A stretch of 64,000 nucleotides of DNA from Bifidobacterium asteroides (lineage in GTDB: Bacteria > Actinomycetota > Actinomycetes > Actinomycetales > Bifidobacteriaceae), in assembly GCF_019469425.1 (NCBI RefSeq), contig NZ_CP048272.1:2169707-2233706 (forward strand), written 5' to 3'. Positions 10,467-19,758 of this stretch are shown in pieces; the first letter of the stretch is position 1; each line of letters begins with the position of its first letter. Below the pieces are notes generated by a model. That model was not told the origin of the DNA and searched no databases. It was given only the letters and a program-made list of their open reading frames with translations. Position numbers and translations under genes: made by a program.

Positions 10467-11813
10467 TTAAACGACCAGACTCAGCAGCAAAATAACCCCT
10501 AAAGCTATAACGGATGTGATCGATGTGCCGACTGTCAGTGTCTTGTAAGCCTGTGGAACGCTTATTTGCAAATATTCCTTGACCATCCAGAACAGAGAAT
10601 CAGTCACATGCGTCAGCCCAATAGCGCCGGCTCCAATGGCCAGAGCCAGAATCGCAGGCGAAAGGCCAGGATTCGCCGTCAGCAGTGGCAGCACGATCCC
10701 AGCAGCGCTGATCATGGCCACAGTGGCGGAACCCACAGCGAAGTGCAGTATCAAAGCTATGAGCCAGGCTAGAATGATAGGGCTGACCGGCAAATGGGAG
10801 AAGGCCTGGGCCAGACCAGGCGCGACGCCTGAAGCCGTCAGCACCGCATTGAAAGCTCCCCCAGCGCCGATGATCAGCAAAATTCCACCGATTGGGCCGA
10901 AGGAACCGTCGGTTATTTCTTGCAGCTGTTTCAACCCGAGCCCTTTGCTTAGCCCGAGGGACCAATAAGCAAACAGGAGAGCAATGGTCAAAGCCGAGAT
11001 CGGGTTTCCGATGACATTGATCCACTTCATCGCCAGGATGTCACTCGGCAGCACCCGTTCGCATATGGTTCTGGTCACCATGATCAACAGAGGCAGAAGA
11101 ATGGTAAGCAAGGTGATGCCGAAACCAGGAAGCTCCTTCTCGCTCTTTTCATCAAAAGAGCCCATACCTCCTTTTTCGTCCTTCATCAGAGCCGGGTCGT
11201 GTGCCGGTATGACAAAATGTGCAAACAAGACTCCGCCGACGAGAACAGAGGGGACCGCAGCACACAAACCTAGTAAAATCACTGTCCCAATATCGGCATG
11301 CAAGGTCCCTGCGATTGCCGTAGCGGCCGGATGAGGCGGAAGAATACAGTGCACCACCATCAAAGAAGTAGCCAGGGGAATGCCAATTTTGAGCCGTGAT
11401 ATGCCCGCCTCTTTAGCCACCACAAAGACCAAAGGCACCAGAAGAACAAAACCAACTTCAACAAAAACCGGAATCCCACAAATTAAGCCAAGCAAGGCCA
11501 TGATGATTGTTGCATGCTGTTTGCCGAACACCCGCAGCATGGTCTGGGCCAACTGTTGAGCCCCGCCCGAAACCTCCAGTAATTTGCCCAGAACAGCCCC
11601 GAATCCAATGATCAATGTAAGAAATCCCAGGGTGTCCCCAACACCTTTTTCTATAGTATCGGTGATTTTATCCAGAGGTACCTGGGTCACAAACGCCACA
11701 AAGAAGGCCGCAATCAGCAGAGCGAGTGATGGATGCATTCGGACCTTGACGATCAACAACACAATTAGAGCTATGGCAATAAATAAGACCGCCAAAAGCG
11801 GGCCAGTATCCAT
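10467..11813 (-). CDS. dsdX: GntP-family transporter, probable D-serine permease
   Basis: A 448-aa membrane protein of the GntP (gluconate/D-serine) proton-symporter family, with about 12 hydrophobic segments. Family features include the N-terminal MHPSLALLIAAFFVAF, IIGFGAVLGKLLEVSGGAQQLA, and GIPVFVEVGFVLLVPLVF; E. coli DsdX is 445 aa. The GntP family also carries gluconate, and the specificity call here rests on its position as first gene of an operon with dsdA. The start ATG at 11813 has AAAGGAG just upstream, and a near-consensus promoter lies 40-65 bp upstream. Confidence 0.9.
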   Translation of the reverse strand: MDTGPLLAVLFIAIALIVLLIVKVRMHPSLALLIAAFFVAFVTQVPLDKITDTIEKGVGDTLGFLTLIIGFGAVLGKLLEVSGGAQQLAQTMLRVFGKQHATIIMALLGLICGIPVFVEVGFVLLVPLVFVVAKEAGISRLKIGIPLATSLMVVHCILPPHPAATAIAGTLHADIGTVILLGLCAAVPSVLVGGVLFAHFVIPAHDPALMKDEKGGMGSFDEKSEKELPGFGITLLTILLPLLIMVTRTICERVLPSDILAMKWINVIGNPISALTIALLFAYWSLGLSKGLGLKQLQEITDGSFGPIGGILLIIGAGGAFNAVLTASGVAPGLAQAFSHLPVSPIILAWLIALILHFAVGSATVAMISAAGIVLPLLTANPGLSPAILALAIGAGAIGLTHVTDSLFWMVKEYLQISVPQAYKTLTVGTSITSVIALGVILLLSLVV

Positions 11814-11850
11814 GACAACTCCTTTGTTTTCAGAACATCAAGTAAAGAAA

Positions 11851-11879
11851 ATTTTACCGTTATAACTATTTATTGTCAA
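11851..11879 (-). promoter_or_regulatory. Promoter of the dsdX-dsdA operon
   Basis: On the minus strand, TTGACA (11874-11879) and TAAAAT (11851-11856) are separated by exactly 17 bp, upstream of dsdX. This is a near-perfect vegetative promoter; the region is AT-rich. Confidence 0.75.
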
Positions 11880-11923
11880 GCATAACGACAGATCGCTCTC
11901 AGAATGCGTCGGTATCAGGTCAA

Positions 11924-11953
11924 TAAAAAATCGCCGCCACATGGACGGCGATT
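11924..11953 (-). terminator. Intrinsic terminator of ilvC
   Basis: Read on the minus strand, AATCGCCG (11946-11953) pairs with CGGCGATT (11929-11936), directly followed by a T run (11925-11930). It begins 27 bases after the ilvC stop. Confidence 0.85.
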
Positions 11954-11980
11954 CGCAAGAGGCCATAGACCTCCTACAGG

Positions 11981-13030
11981 TCACTGCACCTGGGAACGGG
12001 CAATCTTGCCGGTGAAGGACTGGGCCTCGTCGGCATCCTTGACGTCCTTATTCCAGGAGAACATGGCACGCAGCTTGGGGCCGACCTCCTCGATCTTCTC
12101 GTGGGAGTACTTCTCTTGGAGCTCCTTGAACTTGGGGGCGCCGGCATCCTGATCATCGATGAACTCCTTGGCGAAGGAGCCGTCCTGAATGCGTTGCAGC
12201 TGGTGACGCATCCTGTCCTTGGTGGACTCATCCACCACGGTTGAGGTGAAATCGCCGTACTGGGCGGTGTCGGAGCAGGACCACCGGGCCTTGTTCAGGC
12301 CGCCCTCGTTCATCAGGTCGACCAGCATCTTGAGCTCGTGGCAGACCTCGAAGTAGGCAATCTCCGGCTGATAGCCAGCCTCAGTCAGCACCTCGAAGCC
12401 AGCCTCGACAAGGTGGTTCACCCCGCCCATGAGCACATCCTGCTCGCCGAAGAGATCGGTCTCGGTCTCCTCCTTGAAGGTGGTCTTGATGGCGCCGGCG
12501 CGCAGGGCGCCTAGAGCCTTGGCATAGGCCAGGGTGATGTCCCAGGCGTCGCCGCGCGGATCCTGCTCCACGGCCACAACCACGGGCACGCCACGGCCGG
12601 CCACATACTCGCGGCGGACGATGTGACCCGGGCCCTTGGGGGCCACCATGAAGACCGGATGGTCCGCACTGGGCTTGATGTAGCCGTAATGGATGTTGAA
12701 ACCGTGCGCGAATCCGACTGCCGCGCCCTCTTTGATGTTGGGCTCGATGTCGTCCCGCCAGATGTTGCGCTGGTATTGGTCGGGGGCCAGGATCATGACG
12801 ATGTCGGCCTCCTTGGTGGCCTCGGGCACGGTCTTGACCTCCAGCCCCTGCTCCTTGGCGAAGGGCACCGACTTGGAGTTGGCACGCAGGCCGACCACCA
12901 CATCTACACCGGAATCACGCAGGTTCAGCGCATGAGCATGTCCCTGGGAACCATAGCCGATGATGGCCACCTTCTTGCCTTCCAGAACCGAAAGGTCCCC
13001 ATCCTTCTCATACCAGATCTGTGCTGCCAT
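11981..13030 (-). CDS. ilvC: Ketol-acid reductoisomerase (NADP+)
   Basis: A 349-aa enzyme of branched-chain amino acid synthesis that isomerises and reduces acetolactate or acetohydroxybutyrate with NADPH and Mg2+. The N-terminal Rossmann domain has the [17 protein letters not shown] motif (about residues 25-41). The catalytic domain has [14 protein letters not shown] and the metal-binding [12 protein letters not shown] plus YFEVCHELK. The length suits class I (short) enzymes. ATG at 13030 is preceded by a GGAG-type site. It stands alone on the minus strand; other ilv/leu genes are not in this window. Confidence 0.97.
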   Translation of the reverse strand: MAAQIWYEKDGDLSVLEGKKVAIIGYGSQGHAHALNLRDSGVDVVVGLRANSKSVPFAKEQGLEVKTVPEATKEADIVMILAPDQYQRNIWRDDIEPNIKEGAAVGFAHGFNIHYGYIKPSADHPVFMVAPKGPGHIVRREYVAGRGVPVVVAVEQDPRGDAWDITLAYAKALGALRAGAIKTTFKEETETDLFGEQDVLMGGVNHLVEAGFEVLTEAGYQPEIAYFEVCHELKMLVDLMNEGGLNKARWSCSDTAQYGDFTSTVVDESTKDRMRHQLQRIQDGSFAKEFIDDQDAGAPKFKELQEKYSHEKIEEVGPKLRAMFSWNKDVKDADEAQSFTGKIARSQVQ

Positions 13031-13293
13031 TATCTACACTCCTTCATGTGCGGTCCAACCGGGCCGGTTCTTCCAGGCCGGGGACTCAAAATACTGTGAA
13101 TTCCTGTCGTTGTTCCAGGCGGACGATGCTCTTTCGACCGGGGCAACGGATTTTGTCCTTGGCCCCGATCCGTACCCAATGGATACGGTATGCCTCCAAC
13201 CATACTCGTGATATGGCCAGATGGACTGTCCGCAATTCGTTGTTTGGACACCGGCGCAATGCGAAGAAGCAGCCGGCGGGATGCGTCCATGGC

Positions 13294-14658
13294 TTACTTG
13301 GTGAAGTCCACATCCTTGGTTTCGTGGCAGGTCAGCACTGCCACCAGGCAGCAGACCGCCATAACGGCCAGGTAGAGCCCGACCGAGCGCACTCCCCAGT
13401 GGGAGGAGAGCCAGGTGGCGATGGTAGGCACGAAGGCCGCGCCCACGATGGCCGCCAGGTTGTAGCCGATGCCGGAACCCGAGTAGCGCACATTGGCGTC
13501 AAAGAGCTCCGGCAGGAAAGCGCCGATAGGCCCGAAGGCGATGCCCATCAGGGCGAACCCGACGCAGAGGAAGACCATGACCTGGAAGGTGTTGTGATGG
13601 GCCATGAGCAGGTAGGGGAAGACCAGGCTGAAGACCACCAGCATGACTGAGCTGCCGATCAGCACCCGGCGACGGCCGATGCGATCCGCATAGACGCAGG
13701 CCAGCACGATGAAGAGGGCGAAGACCAGGATGGAGACCATGAGCATGAGCAGGTACTCCTGGTTGGTGAAGCCCAGTCCGCCGCCGCCCTGAGACTTAGG
13801 CTTGGTGCCGTAGGCCAGGGACCAGGTGGCCAGGGTGTAGAAGAGGGTGTAGGTGACCGCGACCAGGAAGGTGGCCTGGAGCACCTGACGCCAGCTCTTG
13901 CGGAAGACCTCCAACAGCGGGGTCTTGACGACCTTCTGCTGGTCCAGAGCCATCTGGAAGATGGGTGTCTCTTGCATGGAGACGCGCACGGCCAGCCCTA
14001 CAACCACCAGGATAGCGGAGAGCAGGAAGGGCACACGCCAGCCCCAACTCAGCATCTGCTCGGGAGTGCAGAACATCTCCAGCAGGAAGTAGGTCCCGTT
14101 GGCCAGGAAGAAGCCGATGGGAGCGCCCAGCTCAGGGAAGGAGCCGTAGAGAGCCCTCTTGCCTTCCGGGGCGTTCTCAGTGGCCACCAGGGCCGCACCG
14201 GACCACTCGCCGCCCAGGCCTATACCTTGCACGAACCGGCAGAGGCAGAGGACCACCACGGCCCAGAGTCCCCAGGTGGCATAGGTGGGCAGGAGGCCAA
14301 TCAGGACCGTGGAGCAGCCCATGGTCAGCAGAGAGACCACCAGCGTGGTCTTGCGTCCCTGACGGTCCCCGAAGTGTCCGAAGATCAAAGATCCCAAGGG
14401 CCGCGCGATGAAAGCGATGGCGAAGGTCAGCAGGGAGGCCAGAAGGGCCACGGTCGGATCGGTCTTGGGGAAGAAGAGCTTGGGGAAATAGTTGGCCGAA
14501 GCCGTTCCGTAAGCGTAGAAATCGTAGAACTCGATGGCCGTGCCGACCATGGAGGCCCCGATGACTGTGCGGACCGAGCTGCGGGTCACACGGGTGCCGC
14601 CGGACACGGAGGCTGCCGGTGCCGGGGAAGCGACACTGACGTCGTTTGCCGTCATCAC
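13294..14658 (-). CDS. MFS transporter, metabolite:H+ symporter (ShiA/ProP-like)
   Basis: A 454-aa, 12-helix major facilitator protein. The N-terminal motif GTAIEFYDFYAYGTASANYFPKLFF and the loop GHFGDRQGRKTTL place it in the metabolite:H+ symporter branch, which includes ShiA (shikimate), ProP and KgtP; a second cytoplasmic loop ADRIGRRRVL follows helix 8. The substrate is not readable. The annotated start is a GTG immediately followed by an ATG (14655); GGAG lies 10-13 bases upstream, so either could be used. A terminator-like hairpin precedes the gene, so it is probably transcribed separately from apbE. Confidence 0.88.
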   Translation of the reverse strand: MMTANDVSVASPAPAASVSGGTRVTRSSVRTVIGASMVGTAIEFYDFYAYGTASANYFPKLFFPKTDPTVALLASLLTFAIAFIARPLGSLIFGHFGDRQGRKTTLVVSLLTMGCSTVLIGLLPTYATWGLWAVVVLCLCRFVQGIGLGGEWSGAALVATENAPEGKRALYGSFPELGAPIGFFLANGTYFLLEMFCTPEQMLSWGWRVPFLLSAILVVVGLAVRVSMQETPIFQMALDQQKVVKTPLLEVFRKSWRQVLQATFLVAVTYTLFYTLATWSLAYGTKPKSQGGGGLGFTNQEYLLMLMVSILVFALFIVLACVYADRIGRRRVLIGSSVMLVVFSLVFPYLLMAHHNTFQVMVFLCVGFALMGIAFGPIGAFLPELFDANVRYSGSGIGYNLAAIVGAAFVPTIATWLSSHWGVRSVGLYLAVMAVCCLVAVLTCHETKDVDFTK

Positions 14659-14678
14659 TTCATCTCATCTCCTTATAG

Positions 14679-14703
14679 AAAAACCCCGCTGCTGGCAGGG
14701 TTT
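14679..14703 (-). terminator. Hairpin with T run in the leader of the MFS gene
   Basis: On the minus strand a 9-bp stem with one mismatch (14695-14703 with 14681-14689) is followed by TTTTT, directly before the ribosome site of the MFS gene. It could terminate transcripts coming from apbE or serve as an attenuator of the MFS gene. A second, 8-bp hairpin (14878-14885 / 14893-14900) lies closer to the apbE stop. Confidence 0.55.
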
Positions 14704-14952
14704 GATGCGATGAAGCCTACGCGTCCAGCCCCGCCTTCCGACGGGGTCGAACAATGAAGATTGTCGAGTCAGTCCGCCGGTGAGGACGGGCTAATAATTC
14801 GTGCGGACATAGTGCCGAATGGGCGGGTGTCTGTCGAGCTGGTCATCACGGCGAACCTCCTTTCATCATCCTCGAATCGGATGCGTTCTCTGCGCATCCG
14901 CATTGGTGCTGACCATAGGCCTGACATCGGCCGGTCCAGCGAGACTGGTCCG

Positions 14953-15921
14953 CTATGTGGACGGATGGATGTTGGGATCAGTGAAGAAACGGCCTGGAAA
15001 TTCGCTGGAGATCACGGCCTGACGGTCGGCATACATCAGGGCACAGGAGAAGGAAAATCTGGCGGCCAGCGCATCCGGCGGCACCAGGAAGAGGGCGGTG
15101 GCCAGACCGTCAGCCAGGCCCGTGGGGTGTTCGTTGTCCTTTTCACCGGCTACCACCCAGGAGGCCAGCACATGGTCGACTGGACGGCCGTTGATGGCAT
15201 CCAAGATGTGGTGAAGTGCCGTCAACCCCGCCGCTGCAGCATCCTCGGACCGGTCGGTCCAATGGCGACGGCTGGGTGCCGAGGCGCACAAGGAGCCGCG
15301 GGACAACTCGATCCGACCCACGCCTGCAGACAGATCACCGGGATCCTCCATGGCGACGGAAATCGGACGAGAGGTCCGCATACGCATGTCGCCGCCGGCA
15401 TCGATCATGTACTCTTTGACCTGCGGTTCGAGCAGATCAGCAATGAGGTCTACCAGATAGCCCTTGCCAACTGCCCCGAAATCAAGGCTGACCGGACCGG
15501 TAGTCATAAGGACAGCACCCTGACGCCTGAGGTCATCACCCCAGGTGGGTCGCCCATGGATCCGTCCCAGATGACCGGCGGCGTCGACCTGCAACCGGAA
15601 GGTGGGCTGTCGGCCGTAGCCCAGACGGGTCAGATCCTCGCCCACCATGGGATCCAGGGCCCCGTCGGTGACGGAATACAGCCTGTCATATAGATCAAAG
15701 AGCCCTTGGCAGTAGTCCGGAAAGACGAACCTTCCCCCATGACAGGCCTGGGCCATTTGCGCAGGTATGGCATCCTGCCTGAACCGTGACAGGGCACTTT
15801 CGTAATCCTCGATCAGACCAGCGATAGTCCCGTGCAGTCGTTCTCCCAGAGGCCTGTCCGTGGAGATGATGATTCCCGTACCCACCGCCCCGGGGAAGGC
15901 GGTTAGGCAGGGCAGCCCCAT
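14953..15921 (-). CDS. apbE: FAD:protein FMN transferase (ApbE family)
   Basis: A 322-aa protein of the ApbE family, which attaches FMN covalently to threonines of flavoproteins such as Nqr/Rnf subunits or flavin-based reductases, using FAD and Mg2+. Typical motifs are visible: DGALDPMVG, SLDFGAVGKGYLVD, EYMIDAGGDMRM and INGRPVDHVLASWVVA. There is no obvious lipoprotein signal, so it may be cytoplasmic. It starts nine bases after the purA stop on the same strand and probably shares its transcript. The target flavoprotein is not in the window. Confidence 0.9.
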   Translation of the reverse strand: MGLPCLTAFPGAVGTGIIISTDRPLGERLHGTIAGLIEDYESALSRFRQDAIPAQMAQACHGGRFVFPDYCQGLFDLYDRLYSVTDGALDPMVGEDLTRLGYGRQPTFRLQVDAAGHLGRIHGRPTWGDDLRRQGAVLMTTGPVSLDFGAVGKGYLVDLIADLLEPQVKEYMIDAGGDMRMRTSRPISVAMEDPGDLSAGVGRIELSRGSLCASAPSRRHWTDRSEDAAAAGLTALHHILDAINGRPVDHVLASWVVAGEKDNEHPTGLADGLATALFLVPPDALAARFSFSCALMYADRQAVISSEFPGRFFTDPNIHPST

Positions 15922-15930
15922 GGAACTTCC

Positions 15931-17232
15931 TTACTCGATCAGAGAATGGATCTGCACGATCTGGTCGCGGCCCGGGCCCGAGCCGACGGCCGAGATGCGG
16001 CAGCCGGACAGGTCCTCCAGACGATGGATGTAGTCCTTGGCCTTGGTCGGGAACTCCTCGAAGCTCTTGGCGCCGGAGATGTCCTCGCGCCAGCCCGGCA
16101 GCTCCTCGTACACCGGCTGGGCCGATTGGAACTCGGCCTGGTCCACGGGCATCCGATCCACCCTGACCCGGGAGCCGTCGGACCGGGTGACGTCATAGCC
16201 CACGCAGACCGGGATGGTCTCCAGGCCGGAGAGGACATCCAGCTTGGTCAGCACGATGTCGGTCAGGCCGTTGATCTGCACCGCATAGCGGCTGACCAGC
16301 GCGTCGAACCAGCCGCAGCGGCGGGAGCGACCGGTGGTCACCCCGTACTCGTGGCCCTGACGGCGCAGCCATTCGCCCTGCTCGTTGTCCAGCTCCGTGG
16401 GGAAGGGCCCCTCGCCCACGCGGGTCACATAGGCCTTGGCCACGCCGACCACCCGGTCAATCTTGGTCGGGCCCACGCCGGTACCGGTGCAGGCGCCCCC
16501 AGCCGTGCAGTTGGATGAAGTAACAAAGGGATAGGTGCCATGATCCACGTCCAGCATGGTGGCCTGTCCTCCCTCGAAGAGGACGTTCTTGCCCTGCTCC
16601 AGGGCTTGGTTGAGCATCAGTGAGGTATTGGCCACGTAGGGCTTGAGCTGCTCGGCGTATCCCGCCAGCTCTTCAACAGTGGCTTCCACCTCAATGGCCC
16701 TGCGGTTGTAAAGCTTAACCAGCATCTGATTCTTCTGATGAAGGCTGGCCTCCACCTTGTCGCGCAGATGGTCGACATTGAACAGGTCGTGCACGCGAAT
16801 GCCCACACGGTTGATCTTGTCAGCGTAGGCCGGGCCGATCCCACGGCCTGTCGTGCCGATCTTATGCTTGCCCAGAAAGCGCTCGGTCACCTTGTCCAGT
16901 GTCCGATGGTAGGGGGCGATGACGTGCGCAGACTCGCTGATCCTCAACCGGCTGCAGTCCACGCCGCGGGACTGGAGCCCGTCGATCTCCTCGAAGAGGG
17001 CGGCCGGGTCGACCACGACGCCGTTGCCGATGACCGGAGTGATGGCCGGGTGAATGATCCCCGAGGGCAGGAGGTGGAGGGCGTACTCCTGGTCGCCCAC
17101 GACCACGGTATGGCCGGCATTGTTGCCCCCGTTGAACCTGGCGACATAGTCCATATGCTCGCCGATCAGATCCGTTGCCTTGCCCTTGCCCTCGTCGCCC
17201 CACTGGGCCCCAACGATCACGATTCCAGGCAT
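15931..17232 (-). CDS. purA: Adenylosuccinate synthetase
   Basis: A 433-aa enzyme of purine synthesis: IMP + aspartate + GTP give adenylosuccinate. The signature [17 protein letters not shown] stands at the N-terminus, followed by [46 protein letters not shown] and [10 protein letters not shown]. The open frame extends to 17283, but ATG at 17232 has AAGGAGCATC upstream and gives the family N-terminus [16 protein letters not shown]. apbE follows after nine bases. Confidence 0.97.
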   Translation of the reverse strand: MPGIVIVGAQWGDEGKGKATDLIGEHMDYVARFNGGNNAGHTVVVGDQEYALHLLPSGIIHPAITPVIGNGVVVDPAALFEEIDGLQSRGVDCSRLRISESAHVIAPYHRTLDKVTERFLGKHKIGTTGRGIGPAYADKINRVGIRVHDLFNVDHLRDKVEASLHQKNQMLVKLYNRRAIEVEATVEELAGYAEQLKPYVANTSLMLNQALEQGKNVLFEGGQATMLDVDHGTYPFVTSSNCTAGGACTGTGVGPTKIDRVVGVAKAYVTRVGEGPFPTELDNEQGEWLRRQGHEYGVTTGRSRRCGWFDALVSRYAVQINGLTDIVLTKLDVLSGLETIPVCVGYDVTRSDGSRVRVDRMPVDQAEFQSAQPVYEELPGWREDISGAKSFEEFPTKAKDYIHRLEDLSGCRISAVGSGPGRDQIVQIHSLIE

Positions 17233-17414
17233 ACGATGCTCCTTATCCACTGGTCGCCATCCAAGGAAATGACGGCAAACCATCCATAGACGAGCCTAAC
17301 CCTACGTATGGAGCGCAAGACCGACCGACTCAGGCATCATAAGGCCTGAACGGGCTCAGCAGCCAATCGTGGCTTCCACGCCCGCAAGATCCTCCTGGTA
17401 CGGCCGGTTGTCAG

Positions 17415-18479
17415 TCATCTCATGGCACGTCCCGCGCTGCCCAACTGCTGGCAGGCCTCGACTACACGAGCCGCCATCCCGTCCTCGGCCTGGCGTCCCC
17501 AGGAACGGGGGTCGTACTCGCTCTTGTCGCCGACCTCTCCATCCACTTTGAGGACCTTGTCGTAATTAGCGAACATATGCCCTGCCGCGGCCCTGGTGAA
17601 GGCGTACTGGGTGTCGGTATCCACATTCATCTTGACCACGCCATGAGCGACGGCGGAGGCGATCTCCTCCGGCTGCGAACCAGAACCACCATGGAAGACC
17701 AAAAGGAAGGGCTTATCAGCAGGGGAGCCCGGGGAGGGTATGCCGCCAACCTCTCCCTCGGATACGGCTCTGGCGGTCCTGGCCTGGATCTGCCCCAGCA
17801 GGTCGGGCCTCAGTTTGACCACACCGGGCTTGTAGGATCCGTGCACGTTGCCGAAGGTGAAGGCCACCATGTAGTGGCCGCGCTCGCCCAGACCCAGGGC
17901 ATCAACCACCTTGAGACCGTCCTCGGGCGAGGAATAGAGCCGCTGGTCGATAGCGGCCGAATGACCATCCTCCTCGCCGCCGACAGTGCCTACCTCGATC
18001 TCCAGGATGGTGTGGGCGGCCCGGGACTGCTCCAGCAGCTCTGCCGCCATGGCCAAATTCTCCCGCAGAGACAGGCTGGAACCGTCCCACATGTGCGACT
18101 GGAAGAGTGGATCCTGACCGTGGGCCACCTGGTCCTTCTCGTAGGCCAGCAGAGGCCGAACCCATTCGTCCAGGTACTTCGGGGCACAGTGGTCCGTATG
18201 CAGGGCCACGGTGATGCTCGGATAGCGGGCGATCACTTCATGGGCGAATCTGGCAAAGGCGATGGAACCAACCACCCGGTCGGCCAGGCGCTGTCCGGAG
18301 AGGTAGGCGGCACCTCCCACCGAGACCTGGATGATCCCGTCGGACTGAGCGTTATCCAATCCCTGCAGGGCCGCGTTCAGAGTCTGCGTGCTGGTCACAT
18401 TGATGGCGGGATAGGCGTAGGACCCCCGTCTGGCCGCATCGAGCATCGCCACATACCGTTCAGGAGTCGCTAAAGTCAT
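17415..18479 (-). CDS. fba: Class II fructose-1,6-bisphosphate aldolase
   Basis: A 354-aa zinc-dependent aldolase of the actinobacterial class II type. Zn ligands and active-site motifs are visible: ALHTDHCAPKYLDEWVRP, EIEVGTVGGEEDGH, FGNVHGSYKPG, FHGGSGSQPEE and NVDTDTQYAFT. The frame continues upstream to 18575, but ATG at 18479 gives the usual N-terminus MTLATPERYVAMLDAARR with GAGGG just ahead. It is divergent from the nucleoside hydrolase gene. In bifidobacteria, which ferment sugars by the fructose-6-phosphate phosphoketolase shunt, this enzyme links triose and hexose phosphates. Confidence 0.95.
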   Translation of the reverse strand: MTLATPERYVAMLDAARRGSYAYPAINVTSTQTLNAALQGLDNAQSDGIIQVSVGGAAYLSGQRLADRVVGSIAFARFAHEVIARYPSITVALHTDHCAPKYLDEWVRPLLAYEKDQVAHGQDPLFQSHMWDGSSLSLRENLAMAAELLEQSRAAHTILEIEVGTVGGEEDGHSAAIDQRLYSSPEDGLKVVDALGLGERGHYMVAFTFGNVHGSYKPGVVKLRPDLLGQIQARTARAVSEGEVGGIPSPGSPADKPFLLVFHGGSGSQPEEIASAVAHGVVKMNVDTDTQYAFTRAAAGHMFANYDKVLKVDGEVGDKSEYDPRSWGRQAEDGMAARVVEACQQLGSAGRAMR

Positions 18480-18629
18480 ACCCTCATTATCGTCGGCTGC
18501 AAGGAAAATCGGCAAAAGACCCGCTGCCGCAGACACCACCGATAGATCGCAGGTCTCTGCCCTGATGGCGAACACACCACGACGCGCTTTGACAAGCCTC
18601 CAAGCCGCGGGTAGTTTAGCTGCGTACAG

Positions 18630-18651
18630 TTTGATGAAACGTTACATCAAA
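18630..18651. promoter_or_regulatory. Perfect palindromic operator (LacI-family-like)
   Basis: TTTGATG (18630-18636) and CATCAAA (18645-18651) are perfect 7-base inverted arms around AAACGTTA. Length, AT-rich ends and the AACGTT centre resemble LacI/PurR-type operators. It lies between divergent fba and the nucleoside hydrolase, about 100 bp before the latter. Confidence 0.6.
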
Positions 18652-18752
18652 CAGGTTGTTTGTTTCACAGCAGTAACGAATCAGCCTAGGGAAGGCACGA
18701 CATAGGTAAGCAGAAGGTTGGTGCTGCCCATCCTTCTGGGAAGGAGACCAAC

Positions 18753-19745
18753 GTGTCAGCAAGTAAGGAAACCGTCCGCAAGATCATTCTGGATCTGGAC
18801 ACTGGCATCGATGACACGCTGGCTTTGTCCTACGTCCTGGGTTCCCCGGATGCCGAACTGATCGGGATCACCGGCACCTACGGCAACGTGGTGCTCGACC
18901 AAGGCGTCGACAACGATCTGCGGCTGCTGGCCATGTACGGCAGGGAGGACATCCCCGTCTTCAAGGGGATCGACCACCCCAGCACGACCGACTCCTTCAG
19001 CGTTCCGCCGGACTCCGAGATCTTCCACGGGGCCAACGGCACTGGAAATGTTGAAATCCCAGCACAGACCGATCGGCAGGCCAGCCAGCAGAGCTCGGTG
19101 GACTTCATCATCGACGCAGTCCGCCGTTACCCCAAGGGCGAGCTGGCCGTGGTGCCCACCGGCGCCCTGACTACCATCGCCGCCGCCCTGGAAAAGGCCC
19201 CTGACATCGTCGACCGCATCAGCATTGTTATGATGGGCGGCACTCTGACCCAGCCTGGCAACGTGGGACCCTTCGCAGAAGCCAACATCAACCAGGATCC
19301 TGAGGCAGCCAACCGGGTCTTCGCCACCACCGCAGACATCACCATGGTTGGTCTGGACGTGACCACCCAGGCTCTGATGAGCCGCGAGGACACCGAGGCC
19401 CTGCGCGCCACAGGCACCAGCGCCGGCCGCTTCCTGGCAGACATGACCGACTACTACATCGACATCAGCGAAAAAGAGAGCGGGGTCTACCTGGGGGGCT
19501 GCAACCTGCACGACCCCCTGGCCGCCGCCGTAGCCATCGACCCCAGCCTGGTCACCACCTTCGCCACCAACCTGATGGTCGAGACCGAAGGACCACAGCG
19601 GGCCCGTACCATCGGTGACCCCAGCAGGCTCCTGGACACAGTCAAGAACACCAAGGTTGCCCTGTCGATCGACACCGAGCGGTTCACCCGGCGCTTCATG
19701 GACAGGCTTCTGACCCTGGTGCGCAAGACCGAGAACGAACGATAG
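18753..19745 (+). CDS. Nucleoside hydrolase (IUNH family)
   Basis: A 330-aa enzyme that hydrolyses the N-glycosidic bond of ribonucleosides to base and ribose. The Ca2+-binding signature DLDTGIDD stands at residues 14-21, with TGTYGNV, PTGALTTIAAALE, MMGGTLTQPGNVGPFAEANINQDPEAA and NLHDPLAAAVAID further on, in family order. The start is GTG at 18753 with AAGGAG at 18741-18746. The MFS gene follows 13 bp downstream, so the two form an operon: uptake plus hydrolysis of a nucleoside. Base specificity (purine, pyrimidine or inosine-uridine) cannot be decided. A palindromic operator upstream suggests control by a LacI-type repressor not in the window. Confidence 0.93.
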   Translation: MSASKETVRKIILDLDTGIDDTLALSYVLGSPDAELIGITGTYGNVVLDQGVDNDLRLLAMYGREDIPVFKGIDHPSTTDSFSVPPDSEIFHGANGTGNVEIPAQTDRQASQQSSVDFIIDAVRRYPKGELAVVPTGALTTIAAALEKAPDIVDRISIVMMGGTLTQPGNVGPFAEANINQDPEAANRVFATTADITMVGLDVTTQALMSREDTEALRATGTSAGRFLADMTDYYIDISEKESGVYLGGCNLHDPLAAAVAIDPSLVTTFATNLMVETEGPQRARTIGDPSRLLDTVKNTKVALSIDTERFTRRFMDRLLTLVRKTENER

Positions 19746-19758
19746 AAGGACGGCAGTC

